Source of the DNA: Gadus chalcogrammus
Taxonomy: Eukaryota; Chordata; Actinopteri; Gadiformes; Gadidae
Reading direction: 5' to 3'
Assembly (NCBI RefSeq): GCF_026213295.1
Contig: NC_079413.1
Location: 17,060,026-17,124,025 of the forward strand
DNA length: 64,000 bases
In this document: one piece after another, positions 11,435 through 23,648 of the stretch
Layout of the letters: each line of letters starts with the position of its first letter
How positions within the stretch are numbered: the stretch's first letter is position 1
Program-made: the position numbers and the translations under genes
The notes under the pieces: model-generated
Told to the model about the DNA's origin: nothing
The model's input: only the letters and a program-made list of their open reading frames with translations
The model's database searches: none

Positions 11435-11516
11435 GTCAGAAGTGGGATTCGAACCCACGCCTCCAGAGGAGACCGCGACCTGAACGCAGCGCCTTAGACC
11501 GCTCGGCCATCCTGAC
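11435..11516 (-). tRNA. tRNA-Leu(CAG), near consensus
   Basis: Only A43G, which gives a U29-G43 wobble in the anticodon stem. Confidence 0.9.
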
Positions 11517-11862
11517 CTTTTTCATCAGACACTTCGAATCAATCAACACAAAACGCCATCCTGGTTACTGCTCTTGTATGTTCAAATGTCCGTAAAACAA
11601 GGACCGATAATAAACCCCAGCTACCATGCGCTGTAACGTTACCATAGTTACATGGATTACACTACTTACATAAACTAATGCACCGACACGGACGTTCAAA
11701 CACACAGATTGAGACAGAAAGACAGCCCTCTCATTTCCCCTTTCTACTGCCCCAAAGTAGCCAGCCAGTCACTTTGAGTTTAAACCTCCTTGCCTTTTCC
11801 AAATGTTCTCCATATAACAAAGTTTGAACAGATAATCACAATCAACGAGATCCAAATGTAAT

Positions 11863-11944
11863 GTCAGAAGTGGGATTCGAACCAACGCCTCCAGGGGAGA
11901 CTGCGACCTGAACGCAGCGCCTTAGACCACTCGGCCATCCTGTC
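11863..11944 (-). tRNA. tRNA-Leu(CAG)-like, G61U class
   Basis: C16U, U50C, G61U and U2A. The flanking spacer shares private changes with the unit at 5273. Confidence 0.7.
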
Positions 11945-12289
11945 GTAATTCAACATTACCCTTCGAATCAATAAACACAACACACCATCATGGTTACTGC
12001 TCTCGTATGATCAAATGTCCATACAACATGGACCGATAATAAACCCCAGCTACCATGCGCTGTAACGTTACCATAGTTACATGGGTTACACTACTTACAT
12101 AAACTAATGCACAGACACGGACGTGCACACAAAGATTGAGACGGAAAGACACCCCTCTCATTACCCATTTCCACTACCCCACCGTAGCCAGCCAGTCACT
12201 TTGAGTTTAAATCTCCTTACCTTTTCCAAATTTTCTCCATATTACAAAGTTTGAACAGATAATCACAATCAACAAGTTCAAGATGTATT

Positions 12290-12371
12290 GTCGGAAGTGG
12301 GATTCGAACCCACGCCTCCAGAGGAGACTGCGACCTGAACGCAGCGCCTTAGACCGCTCGGCCATCCTGAC
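12290..12371 (-). tRNA. tRNA-Leu(CAG), C79 class
   Basis: Only U79C. Confidence 0.85.
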
Positions 12372-12717
12372 CATTTTTATCAGACCCTTCGAATCAATCA
12401 ACACAAAACGCCATCATGGTTACTGCTCTTGTGTGTTCAAATGTCCGTAAAACAAGGACCGATAATAAACCCCAGCTACCATGCGCTGTAACGTTACCAT
12501 AGTTACATGGATTACACTACTTACATAAACTAATGCACCGACACGGACGTGCAAACACACAGATTGAGACAGAAAGACAGCCCTCTCATTTCCCCTTTCT
12601 ACTACCCCAAAGTAGCCAGCCAGTCACTTTGAGTTTAAACCTCCTTGCCTTTTCCAAATGTTCTCCATATTACAAAGTTTGAACAGATAATCACAATCAA
12701 AGAGATCCAAATGTAAT

Positions 12718-12799
12718 GTCAGAAGTGGGATTCGATCCCACCCCTCCAGAGGAGACTGCGACCTGAACTCAGCGCCTTAGACCGCTCGGCCATCCTGAC
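12718..12799 (-). tRNA. tRNA-Leu(CAG)-like, A31 class with T-loop change
   Basis: C31A, C58G, and U64A at the first T-loop base, inside the B box. Confidence 0.65.
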
Positions 12800-13131
12800 G
12801 TTTTTCATCTGACCCTTCGAATCAATGAAAACAAAACGCCATCATGGTTACTGCTCTTGTATGTTCAAATGTCCGTAAAACAAGGACCGATAATAAACCC
12901 CAGCTACCATGCGCTGTAACCTTACCATAGTTACATGGATTACACTACTTACATAAACTAATGCACAGACACACAGATTGAGACAGAATGACACCCCTCT
13001 CATTACCCATTTCCTCTACCCCACCGTAGCCAGCCAGTCACTTTGAGTTTCAATCTCCTTACCTTTTCCAAATGTTCTCCATTTTACAAAGTTTGTACAG
13101 ATAATCACAATAAACGAGATCCAAATGTAAT

Positions 13132-13213
13132 GTCAGAAGTGGGATTCGAACCCACGCCTCCAGAGGAGACTGCGACCTGAACGCAGCACCTTAGACCGCT
13201 CGGCCATCCTGAC
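13132..13213 (-). tRNA. tRNA-Leu(CAG), near consensus
   Basis: Only C26U. Confidence 0.9.
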
Positions 13214-13559
13214 CTTTATCATCAGACCCTTCGAATCAATCAACACAAAACGCCATCATGGTTACTGCTCTTGTATGTTCAAATGTCCGTAAAACAAGGA
13301 CCGATAATAAACCCCAGCTACCATGCGCTGTAACGTTACCATAGTTACATGGATTACACTACTTACATAAACTAATGCACCGACACGGACGTGCAAACAT
13401 ACAGATTGAGACAGAAAGACAGCCCTCTCATTTCCCCTTTCTACTACCCCAAAGTAGCCAGCCAGTCACTTTGAGTTTAAACCTCCTTGCCTTTTCCAAA
13501 TGTTCTCCATATAACAAAGTTTGAACAGATAATCACAATCAACGAGATCCAAATGTAAT

Positions 13560-13640
13560 GTCAGAAGTGGGATTCGAACCCACGCCTCCAGAGGAGACTG
13601 GACCTGAACGCAGCGCCTTAGACCGCTCGGCCATCCTGAT
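13560..13640 (-). tRNA. tRNA-Leu(CAG)-like, 81 nt deletion class
   Basis: Base 41 is deleted, and G1A unpairs the first acceptor pair. Confidence 0.6.
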
Positions 13641-13841
13641 GTTTTTAATCAGACACTTCGAATCAATCAATTGTGCAAACACACAAATTGAGACAGAATG
13701 ACAGCCATCTCATTTCCCCTTTCTACTACCCCAACGTAGCCAGCCAGTCACTTTGAGTTTAAATATCCTTACCTTTTCCAAATGTTCTCCATATTAAAAA
13801 GGTTGAACAGATAATCACAATCAACGAGATCCAAATGTAAT

Positions 13842-13923
13842 GTCAGCAGTGGGATTCGAACCTACGCCTCCAGAGGAGCCTGCGACCTGAACACAGCGCC
13901 TTAGACCGCTCGGCCATCCTGAA
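13842..13923 (-). tRNA. tRNA-Leu(CAG)-like, fused to a half copy
   Basis: G1U, C31U, U45G, G61A and U77G. It directly abuts the half copy at 13922-13986. Confidence 0.6.
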
Positions 13924-13986
13924 CCAACGCCTCCAGAGGAGACTGCGACCTGAACGCAGCGCCTTAGACCGCTCGGCCATCCAGAC
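13922..13986 (-). pseudogene. tRNA-Leu half copy
   Basis: 5' portion only (to about base 65), with A4U and G61U. It is joined without spacer to the 5' end of the copy at 13842. Confidence 0.8.
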
Positions 13987-14317
13987 GTTTTTCATCAGAC
14001 CCTTCGAATCAATCAACACAAAACGCCATCATGTTTACTGCTCTCGTATGTTCAAATGTCCGTAAAACATGGACCGATAAAAAAACGCCAGCAACCTTGC
14101 GCTGTAACCTTACCATAGTTACATGGATTACACTACTTACACAAACTAATGCACAGACACGGACGTGCACACAAAGATTGAGACGGAAAGACACCCCTCT
14201 CATTACCCATTTCCACTACCCCACCGTAGCCAGCCAGTCACTTTAAGTTTAAATATCCTTACCTTTTCCAAATGTTCTCCATATTACAAAGTTTGAACAG
14301 ATAATCACAATCAACGA

Positions 14318-14383
14318 GAACCCACGCCTCCAGAGGAGACTGCGACCTGAACGCAGCGCCTTAGACCGCTCGGCCATCCTGAC
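14318..14383 (-). pseudogene. tRNA-Leu pseudogene, 3' truncated
   Basis: Bases 1-66 only, then the spacer at TCAACGAGA. It has the same breakpoint as 15609 and 17369, so the truncation was amplified with the block. Confidence 0.85.
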
Positions 14384-14730
14384 GTATTTCATCAGACCCT
14401 TCGAATCAATCAACACAAAACGCCATCATGGTTACTGCTCTTGTATGTTCAAATGTCCGTAAAACAAGGACCGATAATAAACCCCAGCTACCATGCGCTG
14501 TAACGTTACTATAGTTACATGGGTTACACTACTTACATAAACTAATGCACCGACACGGACGTGCAAACACACAAATTGAGACAGAAAGACAGCCCTCTCA
14601 TTTCCCCTTTCTACTACCCCAACGTAGCCAGCCAGTCACTTTGAGTTTAAATATCCTTACCTTTTCCAAATGTTCTCCATATTAAAAAGTTTGAACAGAT
14701 CATCACAATCAACAAGATCAAAATGTAGTG

Positions 14731-15017
14731 CACTGTAAAACCTGACAAGTTAGTTCAACTTAAACTATTTGTGGAAACCGATTGCCTTGAACTATTTAAG
14801 TTTACTAACTCACATAAAATAATTGCTGGTACTTAATTTATTTAAGTAAAGATAACTCTTATATCTAGAGTTATTGTGACATGTGTATTATGAGTTAGCA
14901 TTACTAATTCCATTTACTGAAGTGAAATGTAAAGAATTAGCTTTTTACACTTAAATGCAGCAATTCATTCATCGTATATAACATGTGTTCATGTAACTTA
15001 TTACATTCTAGGACAAC
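14731..15017 (+). repeat. 287-bp foreign segment, copy 1
   Basis: Begins CACTGTAAAACC after a short tRNA-unit remnant and ends TTCTAGGACAAC before AACTAATGC of the spacer. It replaces the tRNA and part of the spacer in this unit. CACTGTAAAA starts are common at ends of fish non-autonomous elements (from memory). I found no inverted terminal repeat or target duplication. Confidence 0.75.
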
Positions 15018-15196
15018 ATAAACTAATGCACAGACACACAGATTGAGACAGAATGACACCCCTCTCATTACCCATTTCCTCTACCCCACCGTAGCCAGCC
15101 AGTCACTTTGAGTTTCAATCTCCTTACCTTTTCCAAATGTTCTCCATTTTACAAAGTTTGAACAGATAATCACAATAAACGAGATCCAAATGTAAT

Positions 15197-15278
15197 GTCA
15201 GAAGTGGGATTCGAACCCACGCCTCCAGAGGAGACTGCGACCTGAACGCAGCGCCTTAGACCGCTCGGCCATCCTGAC
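15197..15278 (-). tRNA. tRNA-Leu(CAG), consensus-identical
   Basis: All 82 bases match the consensus. It lies just after foreign segment copy 1. Confidence 0.95.
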
Positions 15279-15608
15279 CATTTTCAACAGACCCTTCGAA
15301 TCAATAAAAACAAAACGCCATCATGGTTACTGCTCTCGTATGTTCAAATGTCCGTAAAACATGGACCGATAATAAACCCCAGCAACCATGCGCTGTAACC
15401 TTACCATAGTTACATGGATTACACTACTTACATAAACTAATGCACAGACACGGACGTGCACACAAAGATTGTGCCGGAAAGACACCCCTCTCATTACCCA
15501 TTTCCACTACCCCACCGTAGCCAGCCAGTCACTTTAAGTTTAAATATCCTTACCTTTTCCAAATGTTCTCCATATTACAAAGTTTGAACAGATAATCACA
15601 ATCAACGA

Positions 15609-15674
15609 GAACCCACGCCTCCAGAGGAGACTGCGACCTGAACGCAGCGCCTTAGACCGCTCGGCCATCCTGAC
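15609..15674 (-). pseudogene. tRNA-Leu pseudogene, 3' truncated
   Basis: Same breakpoint as 14318, 1,291 bp away; a member of the 1.29-kb higher-order unit. Confidence 0.85.
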
Positions 15675-16021
15675 GTATTTCATCAGATCCTTCGAATCAA
15701 TCAACACAAAACGCCATCATGGTTACTGCTCTTGTATGTTCAAATGTCCGTAAAACAAGGACCGATAATAAACCCCAGCTACCATGCGCTGTAACGTTAC
15801 CATAGTTACATGGGTTACACTACTTACATAAACTAATGCACCGACACGGACGTGCAAACACACAAATTGAGACAGAAAGACAGCCCTCTCATTTCCCCTT
15901 TCTACTACCCCAACGTAGCCAGCCAGTCACTTTGAGTTTAAATATCCTTACCTTTTCCAAATGTTCTCCATATTAAAAAGTTTGAACAGATAATCACAAT
16001 CAACAAGATCAAAATGTAGTG

Positions 16022-16308
16022 CACTGTAAAACCTGACAAGTTAGTTCAACTTAAACTATTTTTGGAAACCGATTGCCTTGAACTATTTAAGTTTACTAAC
16101 TCACATAAAATAATTGCTGGTACTTAATTTATTTAAGTAAAGATAACTCTTATATCTAGAGTTATTGTGACATGTGTATTATGAGTTAGCATTACTAATT
16201 CCATTTACTGAAGTGAAATGTAAAGAATTAGCTTTTTACACTTAAATGCAGCAATTCATTCATCGTATATAACATGTGTTCATGTAACTTATTACATTCT
16301 AGGACAAC
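16022..16308 (+). repeat. 287-bp foreign segment, copy 2
   Basis: Nearly identical to copy 1, 1,291 bp downstream, with the same junctions on both sides. Confidence 0.75.
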
Positions 16309-16487
16309 ATAAACTAATGCACAGACACACAGATTGAGACAGAATGACACCCCTCTCATTACCCATTTCCTCTACCCCACCGTAGCCAGCCAGTCACTTT
16401 GAGTTTCAATCTCCTTACCTTTTCCAAATGTTCTCCATTTTACAAAGTTTGAACAGATAATCACAATAAACGAGATCCAAATGTAAT

Positions 16488-16569
16488 GTCAGAAGTGGGA
16501 TTCGAACCCACGCCTCCAGAGGAGACTGCGACCTGAACGCAGCGCCTTAGACCGCTCGGCCATCCTGAC
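16488..16569 (-). tRNA. tRNA-Leu(CAG), consensus-identical
   Basis: All 82 bases match the consensus; 1,291 bp from the copy at 15197. Confidence 0.95.
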
Positions 16570-16916
16570 CATTTTCATCAGACCCTTCGAATCAATAAAA
16601 ACAAAACGCCATCATGGTTACTGCTCTCGTATGTTCAAATGTCCGTAAAACAAGGACCGATAATAAACCCCAGCTACCATGCGCTGTAACGTTACCATAG
16701 TTACATGGGTTACACTACTTACATAAACTAATGCACCGACACGGACGTGCAAACACACAAATTGAGACAGAAAGACAGCCCTCTCATTTCCCCTTTCTAC
16801 TACCCCAACGTAGCCAGCCAGTCACTTTGAGTTTAAATATCCTTACCTTTTCCAAATGTTCTCCATATTAAAAAGTTTGAACAGATAATCACAATCAACA
16901 AGATCAAAATGTAGTG

Positions 16917-17203
16917 CACTGTAAAACCTGACAAGTTAGTTCAACTTAAACTATTTGTGGAAACCGATTGCCTTGAACTATTTAAGTTTACTAACTCACA
17001 TAAAATAATTGCTGGTACTTAATTTATTTAAGTAAAGATAACTCTTATATCTAGAGTTATTGTGACATGTGTATTATGAGTTGGCATTACTAATTCCATT
17101 TACTGAAGTGAAATGTAAAGAATTAGCTTTTTACACTTAAATGCAGCAATTCATTCATCGTATATAACATGTGTTCATGTAACTTATTACATTCTAGGAC
17201 AAC
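16917..17203 (+). repeat. 287-bp foreign segment, copy 3
   Basis: Same junctions as copies 1 and 2, with one A to G change near its middle (GAGTTGGCATT). Confidence 0.75.
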
Positions 17204-17368
17204 ATAAACTAATGCACAGACACACAGATTGAGACAGAATGACACCCCTCTCATTACCCATTTCCACTACCCCACCGTAGCCAGCCAGTCACTTTAAGTT
17301 TAAATATCCTTACCTTTTCCAAATGTTCTCCATATTACAAAGTTTGAACAGATAACCACAATCAACGA

Positions 17369-17433
17369 GAACCCAGCCTCCAGAGGAGACTGCGACCTGA
17401 ACGCAGCGCCTTAGACCGCTCGGCTATCCTGAC
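17369..17433 (-). pseudogene. tRNA-Leu pseudogene, 3' truncated
   Basis: Same breakpoint as 14318, with one further base lost near the T stem and G9A. Confidence 0.85.
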
Positions 17434-17780
17434 GTATTTCATCAGATCCTTCGAATCAATCAACACAAAACGCCATCATGGTTACTGCTCTTGTATGTTC
17501 AAATGTCTGTAAAACAAGGACCGATAATAAACCCCAGCTACCATGCGCTGTAACGTTACCATAGTTACATGGGTTACACTACTTACATAAACTAATGCAC
17601 CGACACGGACGTGCAAACACACAAATTGAGACAGAAAGACAGCCCTCTCATTTCCCATTTCCTCTACCCCAACGTAGCCAGCCAGTCACTTTGAGTTTAA
17701 ATATCCTTACCTTTTCCAAATGTTCTCCATATTAAAAAGTTTGAACAGATCATCACAATCAACAAGATCAAAATGTAGTG

Positions 17781-18067
17781 CACTGTAAAACCTGACAAGT
17801 TAGTTCAACTTAAACTATTTGTGGAAACCGATTGCCTTGAACTATTTAAGTTTACTAACTCACATAAAATAATTGCTGGTACTTAATTTATTTAAGTAAA
17901 GATAACTCTTATATCTAGAGTTATTGTGACATGTGTATTATGAGTAAGCATTACTAATTCAATTTACTGAAGTGAAATGTAAAGAATTAGCTTTTTACAC
18001 TTAAATGCAGCAATTCATTCATCGTATATAACATGTGTTCATGTAACTTATTACATTCTAGGACAAC
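17781..18067 (+). repeat. 287-bp foreign segment, copy 4
   Basis: Same junctions as copies 1-3, with small private changes (GAGTAAGCATT, CAATTTACTG). Confidence 0.75.
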
Positions 18068-18246
18068 ATAAACTAATGCACAGACACACAGATTGAGACA
18101 GAATGACACCCCTCTCATTACCCATTTCCTCTACCCCACCGTCGCCAGCCAGTCACTTTGAGTTTCAATCTCCTTACCTTTTCCAAATGTTCTCCATTTT
18201 ACAAAGTTTGAACAGATAATCACAATAAACGAGATCCAAATGTAAT

Positions 18247-18328
18247 GTCAGAAGTGGGATTCGAACCCACGCCTCCAGAGGAGACTGCGACCTGAACGCA
18301 GCGCCTTAGACCGCTCGGCCATCCTGAC
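18247..18328 (-). tRNA. tRNA-Leu(CAG), consensus-identical
   Basis: All 82 bases match the consensus; it follows foreign segment copy 4. Confidence 0.95.
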
Positions 18329-18672
18329 CATTTTCATCAGACCCTTCGAATCAATAAAAACAAAACGCCATCATGGTTACTGCTCTCGTATGTTCAAATG
18401 TCCGTAAAACATGGACCGATAATAAACCCCAGCAACCATGCGCTGTAACCTTACCATAGTTACATGGATTACACTACTTACATAAACTAATGCACAGACA
18501 CGGACGTGCACACAAAGATTGAGACGGAAAGACACCCCTCTCATTACCCATTTCCACTACCCCACCGTAGCCAGCCAGTCACTTTGAGTTTAAATCTCCT
18601 TACCTTTTCCAAATTTTCTCCATATTACAAAGTTTGAACAGATAATCACAATCAACAAGATCAAGATGTATT

Positions 18673-18754
18673 GTCGGAAGTGGGATTCGAACCCACGCCT
18701 CCAGAGGAGACTGCGACCTGAACGCAGCGCCTTAGACCGCTCGGCCATCCTGAC
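18673..18754 (-). tRNA. tRNA-Leu(CAG), C79 class
   Basis: Only U79C. It is the first tRNA of the second copy of the 12.55-kb-spaced block. Confidence 0.85.
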
Positions 18755-19100
18755 CGTTTTCATCAGACCCTTCGAATCAATCAACACAAAACACCATCAT
18801 GGTTACTGCTCTTGTATGTTCAAATGTCCGTAAAACAAGGACCGATAATAAACCCCAGCTACCATGCGCTGTAACGTTACCATAGTTACATGGATTACAC
18901 TACTTACATAAACGAATGCACCGACACGGACGTGCAAACATACAGATTGAGACAGAAAGACAGCCCTCTCATTTCCCCTTTCTACTACCCCAAAGTAGCC
19001 AGCCAGTCACTTTGAGTTTAAACCTCCTTGCCTTTTCCAAATGTTCTCCATATTACAAAGTTTGAACAGATAATCACAATCAAAGAGATCCAAATGTAAT

Positions 19101-19182
19101 GTCAGAAGTGGGATTCGAACCCACCCCTCCAGAGGAGACTGCGACCTGAACTCAGCGCCTTAGACCGCTCGGCCATCCTGAC
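19101..19182 (-). tRNA. tRNA-Leu(CAG), A31 class
   Basis: C31A and C58G, as at 6550. Confidence 0.75.
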
Positions 19183-19522
19183 GTTTTTCAACTGACCCTT
19201 CGAATCAATGAAAACAAAACGCCATCATGGTTACTGCTCTTGTATGTTCAAATGTCCGTAAAACAAGGACCGATAATAAACCCCAGCTACCATGCGCTGT
19301 AACGTTACCATAGTTACATGGGTTACACTACTTACATAAACTAATGCACACGCACAACAATTGAGACAGAATGACACGCAGACACCCATCTCATTAACCA
19401 TTTCCACTACCCAACATTAGCCAGCGAGTCACTTTGAGTTTAAAACTCCTTACCTTTTCCAAATTTTCTCCATATTACTAAGTTTGAACAGATAATCACA
19501 AACAACGAGATCCATATGTCTT

Positions 19523-19604
19523 GTCAGAAGTGGGATTCGGAAACACGCCTCCAGAGGAGACTGCGACCTGAACGCAGCGCCTTAGACCGCTCGGCCATCC
19601 TGCC
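19523..19604 (-). tRNA. tRNA-Leu(CAG)-like, broken T arm
   Basis: G62U, G63U, U65C and U2G, as at 6972. Confidence 0.6.
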
Positions 19605-19936
19605 GTATTGCATCAGACTCTTCGAATCGATCAACACAAAACGCCATCATGGTTACTGCTCTTGTATGTTCAAATGTCCGTAAAACAAGGACCGATAATA
19701 AACCCCAGCTACCATGCGCTGTAACCTTACCATAGTTACATGGATTACACTACTTACATAAACTAATGCACAGACACACAGATTGAGACAGAATGACACC
19801 CCTCTCATTACCCATTTCCTCTACCCCACCGTAGCCAGCCAGTCACTTTGAGTTTCAATCTCCTTACCTTTTCCAAATGTTCTCCATTTTACAAAGTTTG
19901 TACAGATAATCACAATAAACGAGATCCAAACGTAAT

Positions 19937-20018
19937 GTCAGAAGTGGGATTCGAACCCACGCCTCCAGAGGAGACTGCGACCTGAACGCAGCACCTTAGA
20001 CCGCTCGGCCATCCTGAC
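19937..20018 (-). tRNA. tRNA-Leu(CAG), near consensus
   Basis: Only C26U. Confidence 0.9.
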
Positions 20019-20362
20019 CTTTATCATCAGACCCTTCGAATCAATCAACACAAAACGCCATCATGGTTACTGCTCTTGTATGTTCAAATGTCCGTAAAAC
20101 AAGGACCGATAATAAACCCCAGCTACCATGCGCTGTAACGTTACCATAGTTACATGGATTACACTACTTACATAAACTAATGCACAGACACGGACGTGCA
20201 CACAAAGATTGAGACGGAAAGACACCCCTCTCATTACCCATTTCCACTACCCCACCGTAGCCAGCCAGTCACTTTGAGTTTAAATCTCCTTACCTTTTCC
20301 AAATTTTCTCCATATTACAAAGTTTGAACAGATAATCACAATCAACAAGTTCAAGATGTATT

Positions 20363-20444
20363 GTCGGAAGTGGGATTCGAACCCACGCCTCCAGAGGAGA
20401 CTGCGACCTGAACGCAGCGCCTTAGACCGCTCGGCCATCCTGAC
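20363..20444 (-). tRNA. tRNA-Leu(CAG), C79 class
   Basis: Only U79C. Confidence 0.85.
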
Positions 20445-20645
20445 CGTTTTCATCAGACCCTTCGAATCAATCAATTGTGCAAACACACAAATTGAGACAG
20501 AATGACAGCCATCTCATTTCCCCTTTCTACTACCCCAACGTAGCCAGCCAGTCACTTTGAGTTTAAATATCCTTACCTTTTCCAAATGTTCTCCATATTA
20601 AAAAGGTTGAACAGATAATCACAATCAACGAGATCCAAATGTAAT

Positions 20646-20727
20646 GTCAGCAGTGGGATTCGAACCTACGCCTCCAGAGGAGCCTGCGACCTGAACACAG
20701 CGCCTTAGACCGCTCGGCCATCCTGAA
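20646..20727 (-). tRNA. tRNA-Leu(CAG)-like, fused to a half copy
   Basis: G1U, C31U, U45G, G61A and U77G. It abuts the half copy at 20726-20790. Confidence 0.6.
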
Positions 20728-20790
20728 CCCACGCCTCCAGAGGAGACTGCGACCTGAACGCAGCGCCTTAGACCGCTCGGCCATCCTGAC
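20726..20790 (-). pseudogene. tRNA-Leu half copy
   Basis: 5' portion only, consensus sequence to about base 65, joined directly to the neighbouring copy. Confidence 0.8.
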
Positions 20791-21136
20791 CTTTTTTATC
20801 AGACCCTTCGAATCAATCAACACAAAACGCCATCATGGTTACTGCTCTTGTATGTTCAAATGTCCGTAAAACAAGGACCGATAATAAACCCCAGCTACCA
20901 TGCGCTGTAACGTTACCATAGTTACATGGATTACACTACTTACATAAACTAATGCACCGACACGGACGTGCAAACACACAGATTGAGACAGAAAGACAGC
21001 CCTATCATTTCCCCTTTCTACTACCCCAAAGTAGCCAGCCAGTCACTTTGAGTTTAAACCTCCTTGCCTTTTCCAAATGTTCTCCATATAACAAAGTTTG
21101 AACAGATAATCACAATCAACGAGATCCAAATGTAAT

Positions 21137-21218
21137 GTCAGAAGTGGGATTCGAACCAACGCCACCAGGTGAGACTGCGACCTGAACGCAGCGCCTTAGA
21201 CCACTCGGCCATCCTGTC
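21137..21218 (-). tRNA. tRNA-Leu(CAG)-like, G61U class with extra changes
   Basis: Same changes as 8585: C16U, C49A, U50C, A55U, G61U, U2A. Confidence 0.6.
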
Positions 21219-21559
21219 GTAATTCAACATTACCCTTCGAATCAATAAACACAACACACCATCATGGTTACTGCTCTCGTATGATCAAATGTCCATACAA
21301 CATGGAGCGATAATAAACCCCAGCTACCATGCGCTGTAACGTTACCATAGTTACATGGGTTACACTACTTACATAAACTAATGCACACGCACAACAATTG
21401 AGACAGAATGACACGCAGACACCCATCTCATTAACCATTTCCACTACCCAACATTAGCCAGCGAGTCACTTTCAGTTTAAAACTCCTTACCTTTTCCAAA
21501 TTTTCTCCATATTACTAAGTTTGAACAGATAATCACAAACAACGAGATCCATATGTCTT

Positions 21560-21641
21560 GTCAGAAGTGGGATTCGGACACACGCCTCCAGAGGAGACTG
21601 CGACCTGAACGCAGCGCCTTAGACCGCTCGGCCATCCTGAC
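21560..21641 (-). tRNA. tRNA-Leu(CAG)-like, T-arm mutant
   Basis: G62U and U65C, as at 9008. Confidence 0.65.
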
Positions 21642-21973
21642 GTATTGCATCACACTCTTCGAATCAATCAACACAAAACGCCATCATGGTTACTGCTCTT
21701 GTATGTTCAAATGTCCGTAAAACAAGGACCGATAATAAACCCCAGCTACCATGCGCTGTAACCTTACCATAGTTACATGGATTACACTACTTACATAAAC
21801 TAATGCACAGACACACAGATTGAGACAGAATGACACCCCTCTCATTACCCATTTCCTCTACCCCACCGTAGCCAGCCAGTCACTTTGAGTTTCAATCTCC
21901 TTACCTTTTCCAAATGTTCTCCATTTTAAAAAGTTTGAACAGATAATCACAATAAACGAGATCCAAATGTAAT

Positions 21974-22055
21974 ATCAGAAGTGGGATTCGAACCCACGCC
22001 TCCAGGGGAGACTGCGACCTGAACGCAGCGCCTTAGACCGCTCGGCCATCCTGAC
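21974..22055 (-). tRNA. tRNA-Leu(CAG), near consensus
   Basis: C82U and U50C, as at 9422. Confidence 0.85.
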
Positions 22056-22347
22056 ATTTTTCATCAGACCCTTCGAATCAATCAACACAAAACGCCATCA
22101 TGGTTACTGCTCTTGTATGTTCAAATGTCCGTAAACCTTACCATAGTTACATGGATTACACTACTTACATAAACTAATGCACAGACACACAGATTGAGAC
22201 AGAATGACACCCCTCTCATTACCCATTTCCTCTACCCCACCGTAGCCAGCCAGTCACTTTGAGTTTCAATCTCCTTACCTTTTCCAAATGTTCTCCATTT
22301 TACAAAGTTTGAACAGATAATCACAATAAACGAGATCCAAATGTAAT

Positions 22348-22429
22348 GTCAGATACGGGATTCGAACCCACGCCTCCAGAGGTGACTGCGACCTGAACGC
22401 AGCACCTTAGACCGCTCGGCCATCCTGAC
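22348..22429 (-). tRNA. tRNA-Leu(CAG)-like, altered 3' side
   Basis: A74G, C75U and U76A as at 9796, plus private U47A and C26U that mark the end of block identity. Confidence 0.6.
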
Positions 22430-22775
22430 CTTTTTCATCAGACCCTTCGAATCAATCAACACAAAACGCCATCATGGTTACTGCTCTTGTATGTTCAAAT
22501 GTCCGTAAAACAAGGACCGATAATAAACCCCAGCTACCATGCGCTGTAACGTTACCATAGTTACATGGATTACAATACTTACATAAACTAATGCACCGAC
22601 ACGGACGTGCAAACATACAGATTGAGACAGAAAGACAGCCCTCTCATTTCCCCTTTCTACTACCCCAAAGTAGCCATCCAGTCACTTTGAGTTTAAACCT
22701 CCTTGCCTTTTCCAAATGTTCTCCATATAACAAAGTTTGAACAGATAATCACAATCAACGAGATCCAAATGTAAT

Positions 22776-22856
22776 GTCAGAAGTGGGATTTGAACCCACG
22801 CCTCCAGAGGAGACTGGACCTGAACGCAGCTCCTTAGACTGCTCGGCCATCCTGAC
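22776..22856 (-). tRNA. tRNA-Leu(CAG)-like, 81 nt deletion class
   Basis: Base 41 deleted, plus G17A, C26A and G67A (T loop, B box). Confidence 0.55.
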
Positions 22857-23220
22857 GTTTATCATCTGACCCTTCGAATCAATCAACACAAAACGCCATC
22901 ATGGTTACTGCTCTCGTATGTTCAAATGTCCGTAAAACATGGACCGATAAAAAAACGCCAGCAACCATGCGCTGTAACCTTACCATAGTTACATGGATTA
23001 CACTACTTACACAAACTAATGCACAGACACGGACGTGCACACAAAGATTGAGACGGAAAGACACCCCTCTCATTACCCATTTCCACTACCCCACCATAGC
23101 CAGCCAGTCACTTTGAGTTTAAATCTCCTTACCTTTTCCAAATTTTTTTCCACAATCAACGAGATCTCCATATTACAAAGTTTGAACAGATAATCACAAT
23201 CAACAAGATCAAGATGTATT

Positions 23221-23302
23221 GTCAGAAGTGGGATTCGAACCCACGCCTCCAGAGGAGACTGCGACCTGAACGCAGCGCCTTAGACCGCTCGGCCATCCTG
23301 AC
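23221..23302 (-). tRNA. tRNA-Leu(CAG), consensus-identical
   Basis: All 82 bases match the consensus. The spacer just 3' of it contains a small rearranged insertion (ATTTTTTTCCAC, then a repeated ATCAACGAGATC). Confidence 0.95.
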
Positions 23303-23648
23303 CGTTTTCATCACACCCTTCGAATCAATCAACACAAAACGCCATCATGGTTACTGCTCTTGTATGTTCAAATGTCCGTAAAACAAGGACCGATAATAAA
23401 CCCCAGCTACCATGCGCTGTAACGTTACCATAGTTACATGGATTACACTACTTACATAAACTAATGCACCGACACGGACATGCAAACACACAGATTGAGA
23501 CAGAAAGACAGCCCTCTCATTTCCCCTTTCTACTACCCCAAAGTAGCCAGCCAGTCACTTTGAGTTTAAACCTCCTTGCCTTTTCCAAATGTTCTCCATA
23601 TTACAAAGTTTGAACAGATAATCACAATCAAAGAGATCCAAATGTAAT

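Noticed and set aside
6039..20486. 65-68 codon frames overlapping tRNAs (for example 7728-7934)
   Set aside because: They are readings through the tRNA and its flank on the same strand. The constant peptide is just the conserved tRNA translated.
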